Shown: one piece after another, positions 8,911 through 17,045 of the stretch
Numbering within the stretch: the stretch's first letter is position 1
Layout: each line of letters begins with the position of its first letter
Assembly (NCBI GenBank): GCA_015233565.1
Contig: JADFXM010000055.1
Span: 1 to 47,450 of the forward strand
From: Candidatus Rifleibacteriota bacterium
GTDB taxonomy: Bacteria; Muiribacteriota; Ozemobacteria; Ozemobacterales; Ozemobacteraceae
Direction: 5' to 3'
DNA length: 47,450 nucleotides
The notes under the pieces: model-generated
What the model saw: the letters and a program-made list of their open reading frames with translations, nothing else
Told to the model about the DNA's origin: nothing
The model's database searches: none
Position numbers and translations under genes: made by a program

Positions 8911-11736
8911 TCAATTGCTAGTTTGACGTGAACTCACGGCTGAAACGTTTTTTTGTAAAACCATGATTGTGGCATCGTCTGTTAAGGGGACACCGTCGGT
9001 CATTTTTTTGTGCCAGCCTCTTATCGCTCGAATCGTTTCAGGCGCACTGTTCTTCATTAATCCTGGAAGGGATGCTTTAAGACAATTTGTACCAACAGGC
9101 TCATTTTTTGTGCTTTTGGCTTCTACAATTCCGTCGGTGAAAAAAACCACTCCGGAATGTTTTTCCATGGCAATCGCTTCGTTTTTAAACACGCTATCTG
9201 AGCTGACTCCCAGGGCTGGGTAATGGCATGTAATCTCATTGATTTTATCTCCTTCAAGTAGGAAAGGGAAAATGTGTCCCGCATTGGAAACAACCAGATT
9301 GTTCTCTTCCGAGGAAAAAATTCCGAGAAAACATGTCATACAACGTTTTCCTTTAAAAATTTTAAACAGCGCTGTGTTCAGCATTCCCAATAATTCAGAA
9401 GGTGAAGCTCTATTTTCGGGGTAGTTTATCAATGCTTTTACCAGACCAACTACCAAGGCAGCCTGTACTCCCTGACCCACAACATCGCCAATTAAAAGTA
9501 ACCAACTACCATCTTTCAAAGGAAAAAAATCAAAATAATCCCCACCTAATTTGTTTGCAGAATCAGAATAACCAAAGATTTCCCAGGAATTGCGATTTAT
9601 GGATTCACGAGGGAAAAAAGTTTCCTGGACGACCTTCCCGACCTCAAGATCTTGCATTCCTTCCATCATATCATTAAATGACCTTGTTAATTGTCCAACT
9701 TCATCATTGTACAAAACCGGGAGATGTTTGGAAAAGCTGCGATTCTTCATTGCTTCAATTCCCGTGGCCAGATTTTTCAACGGATGCAGCAGGTGATAAC
9801 TGAATAGAATGGTTGTAGATAAGCCAAAACCAAGCATTAAGATGGCAATTCCAATCAAGCGGTTCTTGATTTTGTCTTTCGCTATCTGAAGTGGTTCTAA
9901 CGAAGATTCCACAAATAAATCTTTATCGATAATAGAATAACCCTTAATACTGGATACTAAAAAAGTTTGGCCATTTTTAAATACTTTTTCATGGATTGGT
10001 AACAACTCCTTGTAATAATCCCATGACCCAGGAATTAAAGGATTTTCACCATGGTCAGTGGCTATTTCAATTCGACTTTCAGGATATTTTTCTTTGAAAG
10101 AACTCTTCCAGGTAGCTAATTTCCTGCTCCAATTATTTTTTCCCCACAGAAAAAACATATTACCTGAAATTTTTTCGTGATTATCTTTAATAAAAAAACT
10201 TAAAACGTGAAATTGAACTCCTCCGATTGAAACGCAAAAGAGTCTTCCCATAGAGGTTTCGTATAGACGAAGCATTTCAGAAGCATCTCCACCAAAGCTC
10301 TCTGCCGCTGCTCTTTCTACCAGATCCGCAGGTGAATCTTCACGCGCAATGTTCGTATCGTTTTTTAATAACTGGCTGACCACGAAATGATTAAATTTCG
10401 GGATAAAGTTTAAAAAAGGTCCAGGATTTCCTGAAAAATCCTCAACTGCAAAAATTTTTTTTTCAATTTCCTTGCCGTTAACGTCATAAATTAAAACCAA
10501 ATTAGGCTCAAACTTATTAATAAATAGCTGAAGTTGAGAATTATTTAGACTGGGTGACCTAAGCTTTTTTGCAGATTTTTCAATGATTGAGCAGTATTCC
10601 ATGATTTTTCGATCAACATCTTCAAGGATTTTTTCATGATGAACCTCTAATTTTTTTTCCAGATTCCTTTGTTTTTCATTGATCAGGTTTCTTCCCGAAA
10701 TTCCAAACAGAATAATTGGAATAATTGTCGTATAGAAAAAAATAAACATTAACTTTGTCTTAAGAGAAAATTTTTCGGTGTAAAACGACAAAAACCGGAT
10801 TGAAACAAGCAATAGCAGAAATACAATGCAAATATTACGGTTCAATTCCAACATTGATGCATTGAAAGCTTTTATTCCATTGTCAGGTAAGCTATAAAAT
10901 AATCTTTTTGTTGGAGAAATTTTTTTCTGGGCCCACACTTGATCCTGAAAAAAAATTGGTTCCTCTTCCTCCGCATTTAACACAGGAAGAAGATTCGAAA
11001 AAAAGTATTCGTTTTTAGGGTCTTTCAAATCAACAATTTGTGGAAAACCAGGCGTCTTCCATATTTTATCCGATTCTACTAACAGATAATACTTAAGATC
11101 CTCAAAATCAGTTTCTCCTGAAATCCATACTATCAATCCAGGGGTAGTTTGATCCTTGGTCATAGCAAAAATTTCGAAAAATTGTCTTTTTTTATGAAAA
11201 GATCTAAGCGTTAATTGTTTGTTGGAAACGGTCAGGAAATCGTCAGGTAGAAATGTTCCAAGCAGTGGAAGATAATTATTTATATTTTTGGAAAGAAGAT
11301 CGGGATCTCCTTGGAAGAATTGTCTAAGGTCCACACCTAAGGAAGCAAGTAAAGGGTGATATTCCGGCAAGTCTGAGTATTCAGGTATAAAGTGTTCTTT
11401 TGAGTCAAATATGGCTATTTCAAAGATTGAAGGAAACTTTTTTTTGAGAGCCTGGAATTTCTGAAAAAGAAACTTTTCCGGATTTACTTCAGCGGGGGAA
11501 TAAGAAGAGAGAGAATTAAAATACCTTCTAAGGGAAGTACTAATGTTGCTGCTCAAATCCATTGTATTAAAATAGTTTTTTACAATTTTTCTGAAAAGTG
11601 CGTTGCTTTCTTGTAATCGCTCCACAAATTCGCATTTCAGAGAGAAATACAGCATGAGAAATGTCGGAAGCAAAAAGATTAGAGCAAAAAGCCATTTTTC
11701 CAATTCATTTAATAAAACTCTTCGGATAGAATTCAT
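8911..11736 (-). CDS. Membrane SpoIIE-type PP2C phosphatase with HAMP domain (second of a tandem pair)
   Basis: About 940 residues. One N-terminal membrane helix, an extracytoplasmic region of roughly 270 residues, two more helices near the middle, a second sensor region, a final helix (about 630-652), a HAMP domain (653-715) and a C-terminal PP2C/SpoIIE phosphatase (720-935). All metal-ligand motifs are present: GGDYFDF, IGDVVGQG, FTDGIVEA and LTDDATIMVLQ. Family members dephosphorylate Ser/Thr-phosphorylated STAS proteins and so release sigma factors or other outputs. Two starts are possible, 11742 and 11736. The second gives a 4-base ATGA overlap with the stop of the upstream paralogue, implying translational coupling, and is used here; the first would add only Met-His. 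The domain plan matches the neighbour, so the pair arose by duplication but the sensor parts have diverged strongly. Confidence 0.9.
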   Translation of the reverse strand: MNSIRRVLLNELEKWLFALIFLLPTFLMLYFSLKCEFVERLQESNALFRKIVKNYFNTMDLSSNISTSLRRYFNSLSSYSPAEVNPEKFLFQKFQALKKKFPSIFEIAIFDSKEHFIPEYSDLPEYHPLLASLGVDLRQFFQGDPDLLSKNINNYLPLLGTFLPDDFLTVSNKQLTLRSFHKKRQFFEIFAMTKDQTTPGLIVWISGETDFEDLKYYLLVESDKIWKTPGFPQIVDLKDPKNEYFFSNLLPVLNAEEEEPIFFQDQVWAQKKISPTKRLFYSLPDNGIKAFNASMLELNRNICIVFLLLLVSIRFLSFYTEKFSLKTKLMFIFFYTTIIPIILFGISGRNLINEKQRNLEKKLEVHHEKILEDVDRKIMEYCSIIEKSAKKLRSPSLNNSQLQLFINKFEPNLVLIYDVNGKEIEKKIFAVEDFSGNPGPFLNFIPKFNHFVVSQLLKNDTNIAREDSPADLVERAAAESFGGDASEMLRLYETSMGRLFCVSIGGVQFHVLSFFIKDNHEKISGNMFFLWGKNNWSRKLATWKSSFKEKYPESRIEIATDHGENPLIPGSWDYYKELLPIHEKVFKNGQTFLVSSIKGYSIIDKDLFVESSLEPLQIAKDKIKNRLIGIAILMLGFGLSTTILFSYHLLHPLKNLATGIEAMKNRSFSKHLPVLYNDEVGQLTRSFNDMMEGMQDLEVGKVVQETFFPRESINRNSWEIFGYSDSANKLGGDYFDFFPLKDGSWLLLIGDVVGQGVQAALVVGLVKALINYPENRASPSELLGMLNTALFKIFKGKRCMTCFLGIFSSEENNLVVSNAGHIFPFLLEGDKINEITCHYPALGVSSDSVFKNEAIAMEKHSGVVFFTDGIVEAKSTKNEPVGTNCLKASLPGLMKNSAPETIRAIRGWHKKMTDGVPLTDDATIMVLQKNVSAVSSRQTSN

Positions 11737-14573
11737 GTGCATTTCTTTTCTTGTAATTTGTTTTGTACCAACAGTAAAGATATGTCATCATCCGGAGGGC
11801 TTTTTCGAGCTATTTTTCTGTGCCAATTCCGAATTTCCAGTTCAGTCTCTACGACTGAATTTTTTTGAAGGCTGCAAATTTCCTCGATCAAGCGGTCATA
11901 GCCAAGTGGTACTCCAATATTGTCCAAGGCTTCTACAACTCCATCTGAATAAAATATTAGTGAACTCCCTTTAGGAAAAGAAAAAGTTCTATTAGGGATA
12001 ATCAAACTTTTGCTCCTGCTCCCAAGAGGAAAGCCAGTGCCTTCAATAAAAGTGGGGCTTCCATTCTGTATCAAAATAGGATATGGATGGCCTGCATTGG
12101 CCAGAATCATGGAGCAGTTCTTAAAGTCAATCAGCGTTACACAACAAGTCATCATTTTTTTCTTTTTCAGGACAGCAAGTAATATTCCGTTCAATTGTTT
12201 CAGAATTTCAGCGGGGTCACATTTTATATCCGGGTGACTGATTATTCCCTTCGCCATTGCTACTACCAGTGCAGCTCCAACTCCGTGCCCTGAAACGTCA
12301 CCAATAATGCAAATTGCCCTGTTTTCATCAATTTGGAAGTAATCAAAGTAATCGCCACCTACATGGCTAGCTGAAATACATGATCCATAAATCTCCCATT
12401 GGTCAGTGATCAAAGGATTTGAAGGAAAAAAATTTTCTTGTACAATTTTTGCGACTTCGAGATCTGCCAGATCACTCATCGCTTCATTAAAAAGGGTTCC
12501 CAGATTTCCTAATTCGTCGTGGGCTCCTATTATTACTTGAAAACCGAAATTTCTTTCGGAAATGGCCTTTATTCCTTGGGTAAGGTTGTCGACCGGTTCA
12601 AGAAACAGTCGGGTAATTGAAAAACCGATTACGATACATAGCCCAATTATGGTAAAAGCCATAAACCTGAATTTCCATTTCCAATCCGAAATTTCCTGGT
12701 CAATTTCGTGATCGGAAGTTTGTATCAAAAATGAAATGGTATCTAAATTGCTCCCTTTTAACCCGGTCAAAATTTTTCTATTTTCCCCGGAAATTGAAAC
12801 CTTGCGAAAGCCATAGGATGCGCTTTTAACCAATGTGTTATAAATTGCGGACTCTTTTTTAAATTTCCCGGGAAAAACAATTTCCGGATTATCGTTGTCC
12901 CAGGCAATTCCGTGCCCCAAATTAATCTTCCGCAAAAAACCGGTGAATTGTTTCCTTAAATAGTTCCATTGCAGGTTTGAAGGTCTCCATACCAGAACAA
13001 CAAAATGAGAAATTTGATCCTCCCCGGTATCGATGGGGGCAGTTATAAAATATATTTTTTCATTTCCCAGGACTACCCTTTTAATATGGCCCATACATCT
13101 CATAGGAACTGGGGTAGAATAACTTTTGGGTTTTAACGGAAGTGATGTTTTGTTCGCTTTCATACAATTGGAAAGATAGGAAGCCCTGGAATTGACAGTC
13201 GAAATCGTATCTTTTATTCCAAACTGAACAATTCTTCCGACCGACCCCAAAAATATTTTTGGGTTATTTGGGTTCAGCTTAAAAACGATCTCACCTTTTG
13301 AATCTACTATCCAACATAGATCAAAGTTCCATAATTTCCTCAGTGTTTCAGTTTGAGACATGAACTCTTTTACAGTCATTGCTTTTTGGTCTTTTTGGTC
13401 AAGGAAGATTTGTTCAAATTTCCAATCCAACCGGGTTAAATAATTTCCAAATTCCCGATCGAAGGCAAGAAGTGATTTTTCAACTTTTTCATGTGTCTCT
13501 TTCTCCAAGACGTTTCGATGTTCCTGAATAAAGGACTGTACAGAAGACCCCATGATTAATAGAGGGATGAAGGATGAAAAAAGAAAGACAAGAAAAAGCT
13601 TCCAACGAATTGAAAAAAAATGGGAATTTTTCCATCTGTTTTCCAAAAATGTCATTATTAAAAAATTGCAAACAAGAAATTGGATCCCCAATGCGAAAAA
13701 ATCCTTGTTGGAAAAAAATGATCCGGGAAGGTCAACAATTTTCATTCCAACTATCCAGACTGATGGAAATAGAATTCGCTTCCCCAAAAAGGTGTTTTCA
13801 AACCAGAAGCAGCCGATGGGTGCACTTTGCAATTTCTTCCAGAAGGAAGTTGCAATATTGTCAGGAGCATGGAGTCTTTGAAGGATTTGGTTGGCCTTCT
13901 GTCCTGTAAATGCAAGAGAAAACCTAAAATCCGGAAACATCTTATTTACTTTGGAAATAACTTTGTTAAGTGCCAATTCTCTGGGATGATGATTAGGTCT
14001 GAAAAAAATTATGAATAGTCCCTGAGGAAAAGGCTGGGAAATGTAAAAATACACTGGATGAGGAAATCCTGATCCCATAAAAAGCTTGGAGTAAAAAGTG
14101 TTTTCAGTTGGGAAATAATTTCCCAGCAGGGAATGGAGAAATCCTAGAATTGTCTGTGATAAAGGTTTTTCCAGCTCAAGAAATTCCCGGTATGCGGAAA
14201 AAAACTTTTGGGACAAATAATTTGAAGGATGAAGATCAGACAATTGTTCGACCGGTAAACCCGATGAATCCAAGAAAATTGTTTGAATCATTCGGGGAAA
14301 TTGTCTTTTTAGAATCGGAAGAAATTTATGGAAGTTTTTTTGTGGATTTTCATTCTGAAAAACTTTTTGCTCAAAATTTTTAAAAAATCGATCAAAATAA
14401 GTTTGAAAATCTTTCTGTGAGTCGATTTGACTTACCGCTTCTTCAAATCTGTTTTCAACGATTTCCTTTAACTCTTCAGTTTTATCCGGAAAAAGCAAAA
14501 TTTTTCCCAAGTTTATCAACAAAAATGGAAAAGATAAAAACAAAAGAATCAAGAAACGATTTTTCCAGGTCAT
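11733..14573 (-). CDS. Membrane SpoIIE-type PP2C phosphatase with HAMP domain (first of a tandem pair)
   Basis: 946 residues with the same plan as its downstream neighbour: an N-terminal helix (FLILLFLSFPFLLINLGKIL), a large periplasmic sensor segment, two central helices (around FLVCNFLIMTF and WKLFLVFLFSSFIPLLIMG), a second sensor segment, a helix (FMAFTIIGLCIVIGFSITRL), HAMP and the SpoIIE/PP2C domain from about residue 725. Metal-binding motifs GGDYFDY, IGDVSGHG, YSDGVVEAL and PPDDDISLLLVQ are intact, so an active Ser/Thr phosphatase is expected. The sensor segments match no ligand-binding family that I recognise. It is the promoter-proximal gene of a two-gene operon; TTGACA-17-TATCTT lies about 40 bp upstream. 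The nearby STAS protein is a plausible substrate, but that is inference. Confidence 0.9.
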   Translation of the reverse strand: MTWKNRFLILLFLSFPFLLINLGKILLFPDKTEELKEIVENRFEEAVSQIDSQKDFQTYFDRFFKNFEQKVFQNENPQKNFHKFLPILKRQFPRMIQTIFLDSSGLPVEQLSDLHPSNYLSQKFFSAYREFLELEKPLSQTILGFLHSLLGNYFPTENTFYSKLFMGSGFPHPVYFYISQPFPQGLFIIFFRPNHHPRELALNKVISKVNKMFPDFRFSLAFTGQKANQILQRLHAPDNIATSFWKKLQSAPIGCFWFENTFLGKRILFPSVWIVGMKIVDLPGSFFSNKDFFALGIQFLVCNFLIMTFLENRWKNSHFFSIRWKLFLVFLFSSFIPLLIMGSSVQSFIQEHRNVLEKETHEKVEKSLLAFDREFGNYLTRLDWKFEQIFLDQKDQKAMTVKEFMSQTETLRKLWNFDLCWIVDSKGEIVFKLNPNNPKIFLGSVGRIVQFGIKDTISTVNSRASYLSNCMKANKTSLPLKPKSYSTPVPMRCMGHIKRVVLGNEKIYFITAPIDTGEDQISHFVVLVWRPSNLQWNYLRKQFTGFLRKINLGHGIAWDNDNPEIVFPGKFKKESAIYNTLVKSASYGFRKVSISGENRKILTGLKGSNLDTISFLIQTSDHEIDQEISDWKWKFRFMAFTIIGLCIVIGFSITRLFLEPVDNLTQGIKAISERNFGFQVIIGAHDELGNLGTLFNEAMSDLADLEVAKIVQENFFPSNPLITDQWEIYGSCISASHVGGDYFDYFQIDENRAICIIGDVSGHGVGAALVVAMAKGIISHPDIKCDPAEILKQLNGILLAVLKKKKMMTCCVTLIDFKNCSMILANAGHPYPILIQNGSPTFIEGTGFPLGSRSKSLIIPNRTFSFPKGSSLIFYSDGVVEALDNIGVPLGYDRLIEEICSLQKNSVVETELEIRNWHRKIARKSPPDDDISLLLVQNKLQEKKCT

Positions 14574-14609
14574 CGAAAACTATGATCCGTATAAATGCTG
14601 AAGTAAATC

Positions 14610-14638
14610 AAGATATCAAACATGTTTTTTTATGTCAA
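14610..14638 (-). promoter_or_regulatory. Promoter of the tandem phosphatase operon
   Basis: Read leftwards: TTGACA at 14638-14633 (perfect -35), a 17-bp spacer, and TATCTT at 14615-14610. The leader to the ATG at 14573 is about 30 bases. Confidence 0.5.
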
Positions 14639-14654
14639 CGAAAGCAAAAGAATC

Positions 14655-14795
14655 TCAGCAATTCTCGGTGAGTTTTCTGGCAAAATATCGCTATTACTGA
14701 TTTTTGTTACGAAACTTATCGGAATAATTAGTTTTTTGAACATTGCTCAAAATGGCTCATAGGGACAATCGCAGCAATTCACCGAGAATCGCTGA
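14655..14795. repeat. 141-bp stretch bounded by imperfect 20-bp inverted repeats
   Basis: Positions 14655-14674 and 14776-14795 are reverse complements at 18 of 20 bases, around the core ATTCTCGGTGA. No open frame lies between them. A MITE-like element is possible; no target-site duplication was found. Confidence 0.35.
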
Positions 14796-14959
14796 AAGAA
14801 TCTCAACTATCAATCACCCATTGTTTGGCCATGCTTCCAAAAAATTCCTCAGTTTTTCCCTGGAATCTCAGTGTGATACCAATAATAAAAAGTAATCACG
14901 CAAATTCATAGGTTTGATCAAGCCTCTGGTGCTGTAAATCATCTAAAAGTTTACGTTAT

Positions 14960-14998
14960 TATTTTGTGGGATTAGTATGATACCAATCCCACAAAATA
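14960..14998. repeat. Strong hairpin, 14-bp perfect stem with 11-base loop
   Basis: TATTTTGTGGGATT at 14960-14973 pairs perfectly with 14985-14998; the loop is 11 bases. No U-run follows on either strand, so it is not a standard rho-independent terminator. The loop and right arm carry one of the three GATACC motifs found in this gap. Confidence 0.5.
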
Positions 14999-15444
14999 TG
15001 TGTATCACCCCAAGAACATTGATTTGATCAAAGTGAAGTGGGATCTGTATATTTTCCAAGAAAACACGTAATTTTCGTGAAAATATGGAGCCCTTACTGG
15101 GTGGTTGGAGCATTCATTTCTGGCAAACCCAACTCCAATTTCCGCAGACCTGAAGCACAAAATAGGTCGGATGAACGAACTAATTGAAATTCAGACCTCC
15201 TGATTTAGAAGGAACTCATTTGGCACAATTTTGAAGAGTTTTCGGCACAAATAACCATTTTTTTCTGTGAAAAGTGCTAGGTTGATTTCAAATTGGAAAC
15301 TCTAAAGTTCTGATCAATTCATCAACGCATCAGGAGATCTGAAATTGGTATGATACCCTGTTTTTAAGAAAAGTGATCAGTTAATTCTATACAGTGTCTT
15401 TTTTTATGATAAAATATGAAAGTGATAAGGCCAGGAGAGGCAGA

Positions 15445-16995
15445 ATGAAACCGATTAATACCAGCACCTATACGTTTAGAGATATTCGGGAAGGCGGTTA
15501 TTTGTATGTTGATAAAACCGCGATATTGCACACATTGGTTCAGCAATTCAAAGGTGTTTTTTTTCTTTCCCGACCTCGGCGATTTGGAAAATCACTGACT
15601 ATTTCCACTTTTGAGGAAATTTTCAAGGGAAACAAGGATTTGTTCGAGGGTTTGGCGATTTACAATTTGCCCTACGATTGGAAAAAATATCCGGTAATTC
15701 GGATTGATCTAGGCAGCCGACAGGCAGATACTCCAGAAAAGTTGGATTCCAAACTTCAGGAGGCTATTTCCGACAGTGCTCATCAATATCATCTGGAAAC
15801 TTCCGGAGTTGATTCATCCTCGCATTTCCTATCATTGATCCGACAGCTTTCAGATTCTTTCGGGAAGGTGGTCATCCTCATTGACGAATATGATAAACCG
15901 ATTCTAGGTAATATTGACAACCCTGCAATAGGGGAGATTTTGAAGGTTCTGAAAGGGTTCTATTCAGTGGTAAAAACTGCTGATGCTAGCATCCGCTTTG
16001 CCTTTTTAACCGGAGTTAGTAAATTTTCCAAAGTCTCGGTTTTCTCTGATCTGAACAATCTGACGGACCTTACAATGGATTCAAGGTATGCAACTTTGAT
16101 GGGTTTCACTCAGGATGAGCTTGAAACAAACTTTTCGGAGTATATTGACCAGCTTGAAAAGAAAGAAAATGTTTCCCGTCAGGACTTATTGGGAAAAATA
16201 AGGAATTATTACAATGGTTACCGGTTTTCCAAGGAAGAAATAACGGTTTATAATCCCGTTTCTATCGGAAAACTATTCGAAACGCAGGAATTCGCTAACT
16301 ATTGGTTCGAAACTGGAACTCCAACAATGTTAATCAACCTTATGAAGAAAAGGCAGATTGATATTGAAGCTGAAAAGAAACGATGGATCGACTCGGAGGC
16401 TTTTTCTGCTTATGAAGTTGATCGACTGGAAGCGTTACCGTTGCTATTTCAGACGGGCTATTTGACCATTGCGGAAGTTGAACGAATTGGGACAATGACC
16501 TCTTATCGTTTGGACTACCCTAATTTGGAAGTCGCCACATCGTTTACCAAGGTTCTTCTCTCGCGGCAAATCGAAAAACCTCTGAATGAAGTAAGTGGTG
16601 CTCTCAGAAATCTTCTTGTGGGTTTTTCCAAAAACGATCTTGAAACCGTTTTCCTTGCACTACAGTCTCTTTTTTCCGGAATCAATCAGGAATTGCATAT
16701 TCCCTTAAAAAAATACTATCAAAGCCTTTTTGTCATGGTGTTTAGATTGTTGGGTGCTGAAATCCAATCCGAAGTAAAAACCGCCGATGGAAGAATCGAT
16801 GCTGTTGTACAAAGTTTCGATACTGTTTATGTTATCGAATTTAAACTGAATGGCACAGCGCAAGAAGCCCTCGATCAAATTCGAAACAAGGACTATTGTC
16901 TTTCCTACCAAAACTCCGGGAAAAAGATTGTTGCAGTCGGTGTGGAATTCAACAAAGAAAAACGAAACGTTTCGGAATGGCTTTGTTCCAAGTGA
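15445..16995 (+). CDS. AAA-ATPase-like protein with C-terminal PD-(D/E)XK nuclease domain
   Basis: 516 residues. It belongs to the widespread family of an AAA-ATPase-like domain joined to a PD-(D/E)XK nuclease-fold domain (PF09820 plus PF08011 by motif). The first half has the family hallmarks GYLYVDKT, FLSRPRRFGKS (43-50, P-loop variant) and VVILIDEYDKP (Walker B, about 142-152). The C-terminal domain shows GRIDAVV with Asp452, VIEFK with Glu465 and Lys467, and QIRNKDYC, so the nuclease core looks complete. No function is firmly established for this family; copies are scattered and often found in accessory DNA. The start chosen is the internal ATG at 15445 because AGGAGAGG lies just before it; an in-frame ATG at 15394 has no such site. 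It stands alone beside a repeat-rich gap, which fits lateral acquisition. Confidence 0.88.
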   Translation: MKPINTSTYTFRDIREGGYLYVDKTAILHTLVQQFKGVFFLSRPRRFGKSLTISTFEEIFKGNKDLFEGLAIYNLPYDWKKYPVIRIDLGSRQADTPEKLDSKLQEAISDSAHQYHLETSGVDSSSHFLSLIRQLSDSFGKVVILIDEYDKPILGNIDNPAIGEILKVLKGFYSVVKTADASIRFAFLTGVSKFSKVSVFSDLNNLTDLTMDSRYATLMGFTQDELETNFSEYIDQLEKKENVSRQDLLGKIRNYYNGYRFSKEEITVYNPVSIGKLFETQEFANYWFETGTPTMLINLMKKRQIDIEAEKKRWIDSEAFSAYEVDRLEALPLLFQTGYLTIAEVERIGTMTSYRLDYPNLEVATSFTKVLLSRQIEKPLNEVSGALRNLLVGFSKNDLETVFLALQSLFSGINQELHIPLKKYYQSLFVMVFRLLGAEIQSEVKTADGRIDAVVQSFDTVYVIEFKLNGTAQEALDQIRNKDYCLSYQNSGKKIVAVGVEFNKEKRNVSEWLCSK

Positions 16996-17045
16996 CCCAA
17001 TCAATTTTTGGGTAACCAGAATCTACAGCACAATTTCCGGAAAAT

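Larger units (their letters stand above)
14574..15444. other. 871-bp gap rich in inverted repeats between the phosphatase operon and the AAA/PD-(D/E)XK gene
   Basis: I find no convincing gene here. It holds the phosphatase promoter, a 141-bp stretch bounded by imperfect 20-bp inverted repeats (14655-14795), a 14-bp-stem hairpin (14960-14998) and three copies of a GATACC-containing motif (14871-14883, 14975-14987, 15344-15357). A weak TTAAGA-18-TATACA promoter-like pair at 15364-15393 lies before the downstream gene. The density of repeats is unlike the rest of the window and suggests inserted or decayed mobile DNA. Confidence 0.5.

Noticed and set aside
15394..15444. Upstream ATG at 15394 for the AAA/PD-(D/E)XK gene
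   Set aside because: It lacks a ribosome site, while AGGAGAGG precedes the ATG at 15445, and family proteins begin near that point.
16995..17013. Short hairpin between the AAA/PD-(D/E)XK gene and manC as a terminator
   Set aside because: The six-base stem overlaps the stop codon and no U-run follows; too weak to call.
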